Positions 9,251 through 18,905 of a stretch of 32,761 nucleotides of DNA are shown piece by piece. Each line of letters opens with the position of its first letter. The stretch's first letter is position 1. The stretch comes from Chara braunii (taxonomy: Eukaryota; Streptophyta; Charophyceae; Charales; Characeae), in NCBI GenBank assembly GCA_003427395.1, contig BFEA01000042.1, forward strand, positions 2,987,823 to 3,020,583, written 5' to 3'. The notes beneath the pieces were generated by a model. It did no database searches and was not told the DNA's origin. It worked only from the letters and a program-made list of their open reading frames with translations. The translations under genes were made by a program, and so were the position numbers.

Positions 9251-9934
9251 GCTGGACCATTCGCCATGGAAACAATGTCCAGCTTGTCTTTATGATATAC
9301 ACGAACAGGTTGCACACCTACTTCTCTCTTTTNTTNGGCAGATGACCAGACCATTCGCCATGGAAACAATGCCTAGTCGCCCTGTGCTGTTTAATATTCA
9401 AAATTTAGTATTTCTCTGACTTTGTTTTCAAAAGAAAAAGCAAATATGGGCAGGGGACTGAACCATTCACAGTGNAAACAATGTTCAACTTGCCTAAACT
9501 TTTTTCANTTATACTTTGTATTTTTNATTTTCTCTTCTTAATGATATGGCNTAATGCTGGACCATTCACATGAGAAACAATGTCCAGCCGCCAGTTCACA
9601 TGCAAATATACATAAAGTACTTCCCTTTATACTCAGTTTAATTTATGTGCGTGGTTTTCAGGCTAAACCATTCACCATGGAAACAATGCTTAGCCTTAGA
9701 CAAAAAATACTCCCTCAGAATAAACAAGAATTTAAACCCCTTCATTCAGGCAAACCCTCAAAGTTAAACTAGAGTAAACAGACCATTCACAGTAGAAACA
9801 ATGNTTGGTCCTCCAGAAAACAACTAAATAAACATAACAACCAGGCCATTCACAGTAGAAACAATGTTTGGTCCTTCAGAAAACAACCAAATAAACATAG
9901 CAACCAGGCCATTCACAGTAGAAACAATGCCTGG
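9251..9934 (-). repeat. Array of eight hairpins with constant loop and changing stems, left LTR
   Basis: Copies lie at 9251-9283, 9344-9378, 9459-9487, 9556-9588, 9661-9695, 9781-9810, 9841-9870 and 9904-9934. Each has the near-constant core CCATTC[GA]C...GAAACAATG. The bases flanking the core differ from copy to copy but mostly remain complementary: GCTGGAC/GTCCAGC (copies 1 and 4), TGAAC/GTTCA (3), GGCTAA/TTAGCC (5), CCAGGC/GCCTGG (8), and G-T wobble in copy 7. Spacing is irregular (60-120 bp), and spacer sequence is unrelated. The right LTR has the same array 17,348 bp further on. The pattern suggests RNA structure; a role in packaging, dimerisation or control of the element is inference. 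Confidence 0.85.
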
Positions 9935-12639
9935 CTTTGGTTGACCCTTCCAAACGCATGCAAAACTGTCTTTCTCCCACCTTTCTCCAGTTNTTCCTTA
10001 GTCTGCTTTCAGTCAAAGCAAATATGAAACTTAAGCTTCACTCTCACANATTCTTTCCATTTAGACTGATTAGGTCTTGAAGAGAAAGCAATGATCATAG
10101 GAATAAACTTATGCATACACCAATCATACTGCAGGGAGATAGGCAAACATGGGTAGTAGTGGGTTATACAAATGAAAATGGTTTGCCTGACAGTTCCCTG
10201 CCTCTAGAACTCCTCCTTAGTTCCGGCAGAGCTCCCGCAATCGGTGGGTGGACTCCCCACAGAGTCTTGGTGTGGGCCTATGGGTTGCAATCCCGCCTGC
10301 CGCCTTCCTCTCAGAACCACTGGACTAGACTNAGAGTAAGAAGGGTAGAGAAAGNAAGTTTTAGACCCTCNGATCCAAGAAAGGTGCTCTCAGACTCAAA
10401 GGAGAGNGCCTTGGTACCTTCAGCGCCTGAGGGCCCTGCAATGGTGGCCAATGTACAAGCTTGGTCAAGTCCAAGTCCAAACTGCTGAACACAATCCTCC
10501 TGGTAACTCCTCAAAATTGCAGCAGTAAACTCCCCTTCCCGTCCTTCAAAGACCGCATCGATAATCGATGTTATTCAACAGCAACAACAGCTGTTTTCAG
10601 CAACCACAGTCCGCANGTAGTCTGCAAGTGCAGNGACAACATCCAGCGAATCAACCCGTGCGCAACATGTAGTACACAGCGGCAAAACTCCCATAGTATG
10701 TATCAACANATTTTTCACAGCCACGCGGCAGCAATCCTGGCGGCCCTCAGCAATCAAGCAGNAATGCACCATAGGATACANCAACACTCACAGTATCAGC
10801 TACGCCACCACCAGGTGGCTTGCTCGCACCCCTAAGTCCGCCTACTACAGNCTGATACGTGCAGCCCACNCACTGTTGCAGCCTCNTGCTGTTCACCAGT
10901 TCTCTATTCGAAAAGAGGTAAGCCAACCCCCCCCTTTTCACTCTTCGCTGCCCTCACAGTACCCTGCCAACCGGTCTGGACAACACACCAGTCAACAGGT
11001 GAGCCCCCAGCTTCTNGGCCATCGGTTCCCACTGTGCCCTGAGCTAGGGAGTCTCCTCGACGACTATCCGCCACTTGTTGTAGGCCACNNNGGGCNACCC
11101 CNCCNTGATGTAATTGGCTTGATGGGTGGCAGCATTCCGACCAGGTAAGTAACCTCTCCTCCTCTTTTTCTCTACGTTGCTTACTGCAGGGGGTCGTGTC
11201 CAGTATGAACACGTATGAGAGAATCAAAGAGAAAACAAGGGAAAATCGGGAATGAATCTTTCGCTAAATCGCATCCAGATTCATGCTCCAGGTAAGCNCC
11301 CCTCTTTCTGATCCTTCGTATAGCCGACAACGCAGTCTGTACCTTTCTCAACGCAAAAACTAACCCCTCTTACCTAAGTCNGACTATTTCGACTAATTCG
11401 GAGTACTCTAAAACCTCACCTAAGCAACTTTACTTACTTGATTCTATAAAGAATCGAGTAAGTTATGTTCCATTTTNTCTCCTTCGNCACAGCNNGTTCC
11501 CGCCATTATCACNCAGTAATTTTTCAATTAACTCATCGTTTTACTAACTTTCTAGTCAACCTNACCACAGAATCGGGATCGCCTACCTAAAACCTCCACC
11601 TAACATCCTAGCTCGCTCGTTTCCATTGTGTATNGAGTGAGACCTCGATTCTCACCCCNACCACCTCCGCCATAGCCATTCCCACGCANATCCTCNNCGA
11701 ACTAACTCTTCTCCTACTCAAACTAACGCTAAAACCAACAGCAGATTCGAACTCGACCGACCGAGAAAAGTTAGTCTAGTATCTTAGTTCNTCGAAATNG
11801 GTCAGAAAACGAACGAGTTAGTGCAATTTCACTTTCGTTCGTCTCCCTCCCCGACACTCTCCGCGCACGACTTTTCCTTAGTAGCATCTAACTTACTAAT
11901 CTTCAGCCTAATCTAACCTCATATNCGGGGTCGCTGGCCNCGAAAACCCCCGGATTCGAGCCTTCCTTTCCCTGACTTCGTCCACNAACGACCCCTTTCT
12001 TNTTTNTCCCTTCCACCCCCTCGATATCTCCACGCACTGACTTTTCTTCCTACCTCCTATTACACTCCGCCTTTTTCCAATCCACCTTCACCACTGGATT
12101 CGCCTTCNCTCAAAGTCCCAACTTCNACTCNTACCTCACCCAAATTGGTTCAAGAACGGACGAGATATGCCGATTCTCCTTCTCTAGACTATCTTCCTTC
12201 CCCGCCATCACCACTGCTCCAGTCGCGTGCACCTTGCACACAAACCCGTCCGGGTTCGTCCACCGTTTGCGCCACCTTACCTTTTCCCTGTCGTCCGCCT
12301 TTGCCACGTCCCTCGCTGCGCTCCCCTCTGCTTAGCGCAGTCCGGTGGCCCGCTGCGCTATCGCCCGTTGCTCTGCGCTCTCTTACTCCGCACGCACCTC
12401 GCCAAGGATCACGTCCAGGTTCGCCCCTAGGTACTACCTCCCCGTGCCTCACCACTCCGTAGTGCTTCGTTCGTCCGCCCAACTTGTCGTTGCTCCCGTC
12501 ACAGCGCTCTCCCTGTCTGCGCTGCCACCTACTCCGGCTCCCCGTCATTCCCCCGCCTTTGCTTAGCGCAGCCTGGCCCTTTCGAAGCTACGGGCTCGAC
12601 AGAAAATAAAAAAAGAATCTCAAAGAGGGAAACTCGTTG

Positions 12640-12737
12640 ACTGTCGGCCCTCTCGGCTCTTTATGCACGCCACCTTTGTGCAGGGTCACGCTAATCTTCC
12701 CTGTATCGTTCCAATTTTAACGAATGTCCTGAAGGAC
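12640..12737 (-). ncRNA. U6: U6 snRNA-like sequence inside the left LTR
   Basis: On the minus strand the sequence starts with a GTCCTTCAGGAC 5' stem-loop and contains AAAATTGGAACGATACAG (12701-12718), identical to U6 from memory. It goes on with GGAAGATTAGC and the internal stem-loop region down to TGCATAAAGAG. The ACAGAGA box reads ACAGGGA and the AGC triad is kept. The 3' part diverges. A T7 run on the minus strand (12608-12614) lies about 30-45 nt beyond and could end Pol III transcription. No TATA box or U6 upstream element is visible, so this is probably a captured or pseudogene copy. It has the same orientation as the retrotransposon. Confidence 0.85.
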
Positions 12738-13164
12738 TCAAACGGGGCAGCCCCCGCCGATTTACTCTAACGACGCCGTAGTGGTCACGCGCGCCCCACC
12801 GTGCGGGTACCTGGCGCGGTCCTATCTCAATGTTCTGCCCCCTTCCGGCTACGGTCGGAAGGTATTTTCCCATGGGCGAACTCCGCCCTTGCTACCCAAA
12901 CCAAATACCGCCCGCCACTGTGCAGATCGGCAGGGAAGAAACAGCCCCGATACCTTCCGCTCCCTGTGCTTTCGTTGTGTCACGGCACCCCTTGACCTTT
13001 TTTTGTGAGACGTGTAGGATTGGAGAATTTCGCCGGCATACCGAACGCACAGGAACCTGTAGGCCAGCCAAAGAGGTGCGTGCTCAAGGTCCTCGACTGC
13101 CGGAACGGCCACTCAATCCGTCACCACGTTCAAGCCAAATGGACGTCGGGGCACATAAATAATA

Positions 13165-13178
13165 TTATATATATATAT
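13165..13178. repeat. Short (TA)n run, left LTR
   Basis: About 14 bp of TA dinucleotides; the matching place in the right LTR is expanded to about 35 bp. Confidence 0.85.
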
Positions 13179-13494
13179 GTATTAATATTACGACGTAAAG
13201 GTGATTCACTTAGAGAAAATGCCACCACCGATCGAACGCCGTCGATGGCAAAACCAAGGGGGATAGCCCCACGACCCTTAACCCCATCGGCTCCCTCCTC
13301 GATGCTCCGCTGCCGCTGCGTCGGCGCTTGCAGGCCTCGATCCCCGAGCCTTCGTAGTGTCAGTCCAATGTCGTAACCTATACGGCTAAGCCGAAGCCTC
13401 AGACCAGCGCCCGCAGAGTACCATATAAGACAGTGCAGCGCGGCACTTTGGGCCAACAAACCGGCTGCGCGGCTCCCATTGCCCGCGCCGACTT

Positions 13495-13513
13495 GCTTAT
13501 ACCATGCTATAAT
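13495..13513 (-). promoter_or_regulatory. TATA-like motifs in the presumed U3
   Basis: Minus-strand TATAAGC (13495-13501) and ATTATAGC (13506-13513) lie about 420 bp inside the element-sense start of the LTR, in GC-rich surroundings, and the first is kept in the right LTR (30869-30875). This is the best core-promoter candidate I see, but TATA-like words also occur by chance. Confidence 0.3.
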
Positions 13514-13891
13514 TGCCCCGCGCGCCATCCTACGACATCCGGCTCACCGCACAAAATCGCGCCGTTATTGCCGATGCCGTTATCGGGGTCGTTCTCCGCA
13601 CGCGCGCTCGACTTGGTCAAATGCACCAATTAAAAGAAAATATCCTTAATTCCTGCTTAATCAAAAATAAATAAATAATAATAATATCACGAAGCAAAAC
13701 GACCGAGGTCCGGACCGGCTTTATGATCAACAACAGAAAAGAATCACGCGCGCCTTAAACCTGCACGCCCACGCACTCGCTATTGTGGTCAACCACCTAG
13801 TCAGCGTAATTACTGACGCAGCCGCGCTTAGCGCGGTATACTTAAACTCTAGACCAAAACTATTTTCTGTCACTTGCAAAAACCAGGGCGG

Positions 13892-13909
13892 ATACCCTTG
13901 TAAGGGTAT
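13892..13909. other. 18-bp palindrome near the LTR end
   Basis: ATACCCTT-GT-AAGGGTAT is a perfect inverted repeat 11 bp inside the CGACA terminus. It is identical in the right LTR (31278-31295). Confidence 0.85.
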
Positions 13910-13920
13910 TCGCACCGACA

Positions 13921-15034
13921 ACTTACCGGACCATATTAAGCGACGTCCATGTCGCTTCGCCAAATCAGAAAGCTATAAATCCATCCACACTCCAAATGCT
14001 AAAGAGAAAGGAGCCAATTCGATTAGCCGACAAACACAGGGTAGAGGCCTCCATCAAAGCAAGCCTCCACAACTATATGCTGCCAGGTTTCTAACCTGGG
14101 CCTCTCATCGCCCAGAAATTAGGACGCTGACCACATAAGTTCCAAAGACCTTCTCAATCGTCCTCTCCCCGGTCCTAGACAACCTTCGGCTTCTTGTTGG
14201 GTGTCCCTAGTCCTGACAAAAACTAGGGACGTGGGCCTTAATCGAGACCTTTTGAAGGCACTCTCGCCTTCCTTCTCAAAATCTCTCGCAATCAAATACA
14301 CATAAGTATATATGTATACTTAATATCCGCTCAGCTCTTTCTGCAGTCTAATACAGAAAGGCTAGGTCTCCACCTTGGCCCACCATAGCCTGGCTGATCG
14401 GACCAGGATCACGGCCCACCGCATTGTTATTTAGCAGCAGTACCCTCGTTGGTTACGCAACGATAGGTTTTCTCCTGATAAGCATTCAATCAGGATTTTT
14501 CCCAAAAATTATCAACCATCACTATCCCATGGAGTAATTTCACTAGGGCGGGCACCTCCCCTTAAACTCTTACCCACGCGGTCCCGCAGCCAGGTTGCGC
14601 CGACTAGCAGCCATCCAATGGGGTTACGCCCTAGAGGTACTAACTTCTTTTCCGTTAGCTTGGCCTTTCTTCAATATGTCTCAGAATTAGCATCAGTGGT
14701 TAGACGGGGGCGTCGCAAAACAAAATCACTGGGTCACTGCACGATACGCAGGGGTCCGAAGACATTTACCAGCCCTCCCTCGATAGGCATGGAATCCTTC
14801 GCACGCTTACAAACAAAATCACCGCTAAATCCATCAGGCTGTGACCCCCGACTTGATCAGAGCCAGCAGCCACCCACCCTGAGACATTTGTCGCCCTGCA
14901 CTCACTGCGACTTTCTCAAACATTCCAAAAAAAAGTGACCCTTTTCGTCAGACTTTATCACTCGTCAGACAACTTAACATGCCATAAATCAGTTTACTCA
15001 CTTTTGAAGGTGAGTCTTCCAACAACAAAAACAT
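13921..15034. other. Non-coding interior next to the 3' LTR
   Basis: No gene is recognised. AAGCGAC...GTCGCTT (13938-13957) is a 7-bp stem-loop close to the LTR border. A polypurine tract (pyrimidine-rich on the + strand) would be expected at 13921 but is not seen; the nearest pyrimidine-rich block is at about 14145-14170. Confidence 0.5.
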
Positions 15035-15252
15035 CCCCTTTTCCAAAAATCCAAGGGGCTCTCATCATAAAACAAAACACCCCCTCTTCCAAAAATCACG
15101 AGGGGTTTCACCATAGAACAAAAACGCTCTCTATTCCAAAAGTCACGAGGGGTCTCATCATAAAACCAAACACCCCCTCTTTCAAAGTGACGAGGGGTTT
15201 CGTTATAGCACAAAACATCATAAAACATTCCCCTTCTCCAAAATTCAAGGGG
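15035..15252 (-). repeat. Five-unit repeat with small hairpins before the 3' LTR
   Basis: Units of 45-56 bp carry a CATCATAAAAC spacer and a hairpin. The stems are CCCCTT/AAGGGG at 15035-15058, CCCCTC/GAGGGG at 15081-15105, a degraded CTCTCT/GAGGGG at 15126-15152, CCCCTC/GAGGGG at 15174-15197 and CCCCTT/AAGGGG at 15230-15252. The T-A to C-G change occurs on both sides of the stem. The loop keeps TTCCAAAAAT-like sequence. It lies in the element's 3' untranslated part. Confidence 0.85.
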
Positions 15253-15960
15253 GTCCCATCATAAAACAGAACATCACTGAGAGACCATCTTATGGGTCTT
15301 CATCACTACTTAAGCAATCAACAATCAACATGGTAAGCATTTTCAGCCTCCAGGGCTCATAAATCTTCAAAATCCTCACAACCTTTCACAGACGGACTGC
15401 ACTTCCTCCCCTTATACTCTGCCTTATTAGTTGCCCATGGGCAGGTCGCACAAGTATACCGAGGAGTAGACAGTTTTGCTTACAGTCATATTCACAGTAC
15501 CCATGACACATAAGATGTTTTTCACACATTGTTCACACAAACTCATCATACATCAGAGTACAATCACACATGTGAGAGAGACAAGTGATCGTCACATATG
15601 AGAATGGTCCCTAAAATAAAATCTCATCATAATATACACTCAGGCAATAAAATGTCTCATACAGAAAGTGTCTCCAAATCATAGCTCACTCAATTCAAGC
15701 CAAACCAAACCCACACTCACAACTACCCCTAGAATACATGTCTGATCTGTCTCTCAAAGCCTGTGCGTAGGCCACCTAAATATGTACGTGCCTCATCTAG
15801 ATCACCCTGATCCTCAAGACTCCAGCTCAGTAGGAACACTAGAGTTCAGATCTAGACTAGTAGCAATCATCAAAAGGTCCTCTGAGTCTAAGAGGGTATC
15901 ACACTGAACCTAAGCTGATGCCTCACAAAATACTCGCCCACTTACATAGACAAACCGACC
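15253..15960. other. Non-coding interior between the second gag-like ORF and the hairpin array
   Basis: AT-rich with many CACA and ATCA words; I see no gene, RNA or long repeat. Confidence 0.5.
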
Positions 15961-18737
15961 CTACTTCCTCAACTCCTTCTGGTTTTGCCTATATAACTGA
16001 GCCCTAAGTCCATCGGCGAACTTCTCTACTATCCTACCCTGTTTATCATACATCTTACCCCCTGCCTCTGAGACCTTCCCTTCTGCCTTATCCTCAAGGA
16101 ACTCGGGACATTCCAAAGCCAGATGCATGCCCCTCTTGCAGTAGAAGCATAACTGGTCAACCTTCCTCTTGAACTTCTTCTTCTGGGCTTAGAGGGTGGC
16201 GATGAAGGAGATCTTACCAAGGTACTGACGAACCCCTGCTGCTCTGATCGAGGAGTTGTGGTACTAACCACCTCCTGTTGCTCTATCCCAGGAACCGATC
16301 CCCCAGACCCAGATCTAGTAGCCCAAGATCCCAGTCTGCTCCTCAAATCCCCTGTCGCTGGGACGCACTCAGGCACGTCCAACCTCTGAGGTCTGCTCTC
16401 GAGCATCTCCCCTGGCACCACCACGGGCTGCTGCTCAATTTCCTCTGGCTCATACTCAGGCGTGCCCAGCCTCTGGAGCCCTCCCTCGATGACACCCTCC
16501 GCCTCAATCCCCATCTCTCTCTCAAGAGGGTCCTCTATCCTCTGCTCGGGTGAAAACAAACTCGCCTCCTCCTGCATGGTATGCACTGCCCGAAGGAGCA
16601 CGCCCATGGATCCCTCTGCTGAGCCCTGAGCCGGCTCACTGCTAGATGGTGGTAGCCCCTCCTCAACTGCCAAAGGTACGACTGGGCCCGCCGTTGCTAC
16701 TGGCAGCGTCGCGAGCTCGGTAGGGGCTCTGAACTCGAACGCCTCTCTCTCCTCCTGTTTCCTGACTCTCGCCTCCTCTGGCTCAAGGATAACTCTCCCC
16801 ATAGGTGGCTCCTGGCGAGGCTCTGCTGCAGATGGCAATCCTGGTAACCCATGTCCTGGCTGCCTCTGCTCTCCCTGCCTGCTGCTCTCTGGCTTGTCCA
16901 CCTTTCCCTGGGTTTGCTGCCTCAGGCTCTCAATGATAGCTGCCTGGCTGACCACCAATGCCCTGAGTTCCTAGATTTCCATCTCCATAGCCCTTGGCGT
17001 ACTTCATGGCTTGCTTCCTTTATCTTCTTCCCTGCCAGATCGCCCTCCAATAACAAGTGCCGGTCAAAAGTTGTCTTGGCCATGAACTTGATTTTTCGAT
17101 CCAATCTCTCATCCGCCTTTCTTGCTACCCCAAACCCGGCTATGACTGGCGAAGGAAGCTCCTCTCCTCTCTGCTTCCAGAAGTCCCTCCACATCTCATG
17201 GATCTCCAGGGCCCTAGCTGGCGCGCTGGGTGGCTAACCTAGGAGCGTCCCTGCTGCCTCCGATGTTTGCCTCTCCTGCCGCTGCTCTGGAAGCTCCCCC
17301 GCTGCCTCCAACCTCTATTCTCTTGCCATATCTCGTCTATCCTCCTGGCTCTTCTCGCCCTCTTTTCCTCTGCTGTCTCTCCAGCTGGCGCTCTTTCCCT
17401 CGTGCGGAGGTCGACCCTCTTCGGGATCTCTGCCTCCATCTCCTTCTTGGGCTGGCACGACTTCTGGCGCGGCTTTGCATGTACTGGCTCTTCCAGGTCT
17501 GGGTGCTCCAGGGCATGAGCTGCTAGGTGCCTGTCAATCAGGATCAAGGCTTCTCTCCTTATAGTTGCCCTCTCTCTCCTCCTTTCTACCTCCCTTCTGG
17601 TGAAGGGGTCTTTTCTGATGAAGGCAATGGGGCCTCCTCTCTCTGCAACCTCTCCCCTGCCTGGCGAGTGCTCCCTGGTGCATCCCCGAGTCTCAAACCC
17701 ACCGCTGGCGTCTGTGGGGGCGTGTCCTCTCCAACCTCTATCACTTCCTTCCCTGCACGTCTCCCCTAATCGCCCATCCATCTCTCTCGCTGGGTATCTC
17801 GGACCTCCTCTCGTGGCACCTCCTCTCGTGACACCTCCTCTCGTGGTACCCCCTCCTGTGGCATCTCCTCTGCCTGCTCTCCATGCTCCTCACCCTGAGG
17901 CGACGCCCTCCACCGAGAGATATCCAAATGCGTCTCCAATTCCCTCAAGGGTCCCTCAGATGCTGGCGGCTCCTCTTGCGTGCGTGTTGGCGACCTCCTC
18001 AATCCACCCTCGGTGAACTGATGGAACTCCACTGGTCCCAACCCACACTCAGGGTATGCCTCTCGCTCCTCAGCCTCTTGCTCCGGCTCCGGTTCCTCTT
18101 CTCTCTTGGCTAGGGCCTTTCGTCCTCCTCGAGATGGTCTCGCCTCCTTGGGCTCAGGGTCCCTCTGCCTCTGACTCCTCTGACGCCTCTCAATTCTGGG
18201 CTGAGGGGGCTCTGGCTGTCGAAAGGCCTCTCTCAGATGTGCCTTGCAGCTTTCCCAGTCTCGGGCCATGCTTCTAACCTGTCTAGCCAGTGGTATTTCC
18301 GCCTTCCTGGTCCAGAGTGGTAATGTCTGCATCTAATCGTCTCTCGGTATACCCTGCCCCTGCATGAACCACTCAAACGCGGGGATGAAGTCTGACGCGT
18401 TTCCAATCTCCAGGTGGATCGGCCTGCCATCAGATCTCACAGGCGAGGGTCGCAGCTCCTGCATCCTCAACTCCACCTCTGTCCTCGTCGTCGCCTCTCT
18501 ATGGATCCGTGCGATGGGCTCCTCGAATCTGCCGACTCCCCTCAGCATCTCAATCCCCTGGATCACAGTCCAACCCATACGTCGCGCATGCTCCCAGAAG
18601 CTGTCTAGGAATAGCTCGATATCGCCACCGTCGTACTCTGGAGTGTTCTCTCAATGGCGAGGCCCAGGCCGCTCAAATCCTCCTGATGCGTCCAACGGCC
18701 GCTGAGGCGGCCGTGTCCCCTTCCCTCCTCTTGGCAT
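15961..18737 (-). pseudogene. Second gag-like ORF downstream of integrase, with CCHC zinc knuckle
   Basis: The minus strand starts ATG at 18737 (MPRGGKGTRPPQRPL). Two similar segments follow: EYDGGDIELFLDSFWEHA...MGW with GVGRFEEPIARIH, and NASDFIPAFEWFMQGQG with LPLWTRKAE and DWESCKAHLREAFRQPE. Both have the helical, aromatic pattern of retroelement capsid (gag) domains. A long Glu/Arg/Pro-rich linker and a coiled-coil-like stretch (ELRALVVSQAAIIESLRQQ, about 16970) lead to a basic KKKFKRKVDQ and the knuckle CFYCKRGMHLALEC (16149-16108, C-x2-C-x4-H-x4-C). The ORF ends at TAG 15961. The reading frame changes about four times (near 17640, 17240, 16990 and 16210), and stops lie near 18650, at 18333 and at 17766, so it is dead. 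Position (where env or extra ORFs sit) and the complete gag-like architecture are unusual. CA assignment is moderate; the knuckle is clear. Confidence 0.75.
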
Positions 18738-18811
18738 GACTGTCTTCGTAAAGTCAGACCTGCACAACAGGCGAAGGAGACAACAGACACACATTTGGGT
18801 AAGCAAACAGG

Positions 18812-18855
18812 TGATAGTCAAAGCAAGCTCAGATGATAGTCAAAGCAAGCTCAGA
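18812..18855. repeat. 22-bp tandem duplication
   Basis: GATAGTCAAAGCAAGCTCAG occurs at 18813-18832 and again at 18835-18854 with a 2-bp joiner. It lies in the 168-bp gap between the integrase end and the second gag-like ORF. Confidence 0.95.
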
Positions 18856-18905
18856 CCAGACCACGCTCATGCAACATGCATCCTACCTAACCTACATACC
18901 CTATT

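Larger units (their letters stand above)
6732..13920 (-). repeat. 3' LTR (left copy), 7189 bp
   Basis: Begins TGTCGAGCGC and ends CGCACCGACA on the + strand. It matches 24017-31306 throughout, with a few percent differences by eye plus short indels: about 63 bp fewer at about 8096, a shorter TA run at about 13165 and about 11 bp fewer at about 13768. It holds no convincing protein gene. Named contents are a stem-loop cluster, five 123-bp tandem repeats, eight hairpin repeats and a U6-like sequence. About 8 kb of accumulated N calls lie between 8425 and about 12130. Confidence 0.9.

Noticed and set aside
9251-9934. CRISPR-like array
   Set aside because: Repeat cores are short, vary, have irregular spacers and sit in a eukaryotic LTR; no cas-like gene exists.
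10225-10310. Possible tRNA-like B box (GGTTGCAATCC) in the LTR
   Set aside because: Two mismatches to the B-box consensus at the invariant TCGA core and no matching A box at a proper distance.
10111-10488. A 125-codon + frame present in both LTRs (second copy 27459-27836)
   Set aside because: The three clear amino-acid differences between the copies are replacements and only about one silent change is visible, so there is no sign of selection on a protein, and no family is recognised.
12145-12566. Pro/Ser/Arg-rich frames on both strands in the LTR
   Set aside because: Overlapping open frames in all phases reflect pyrimidine-rich GC composition, with no family signature.
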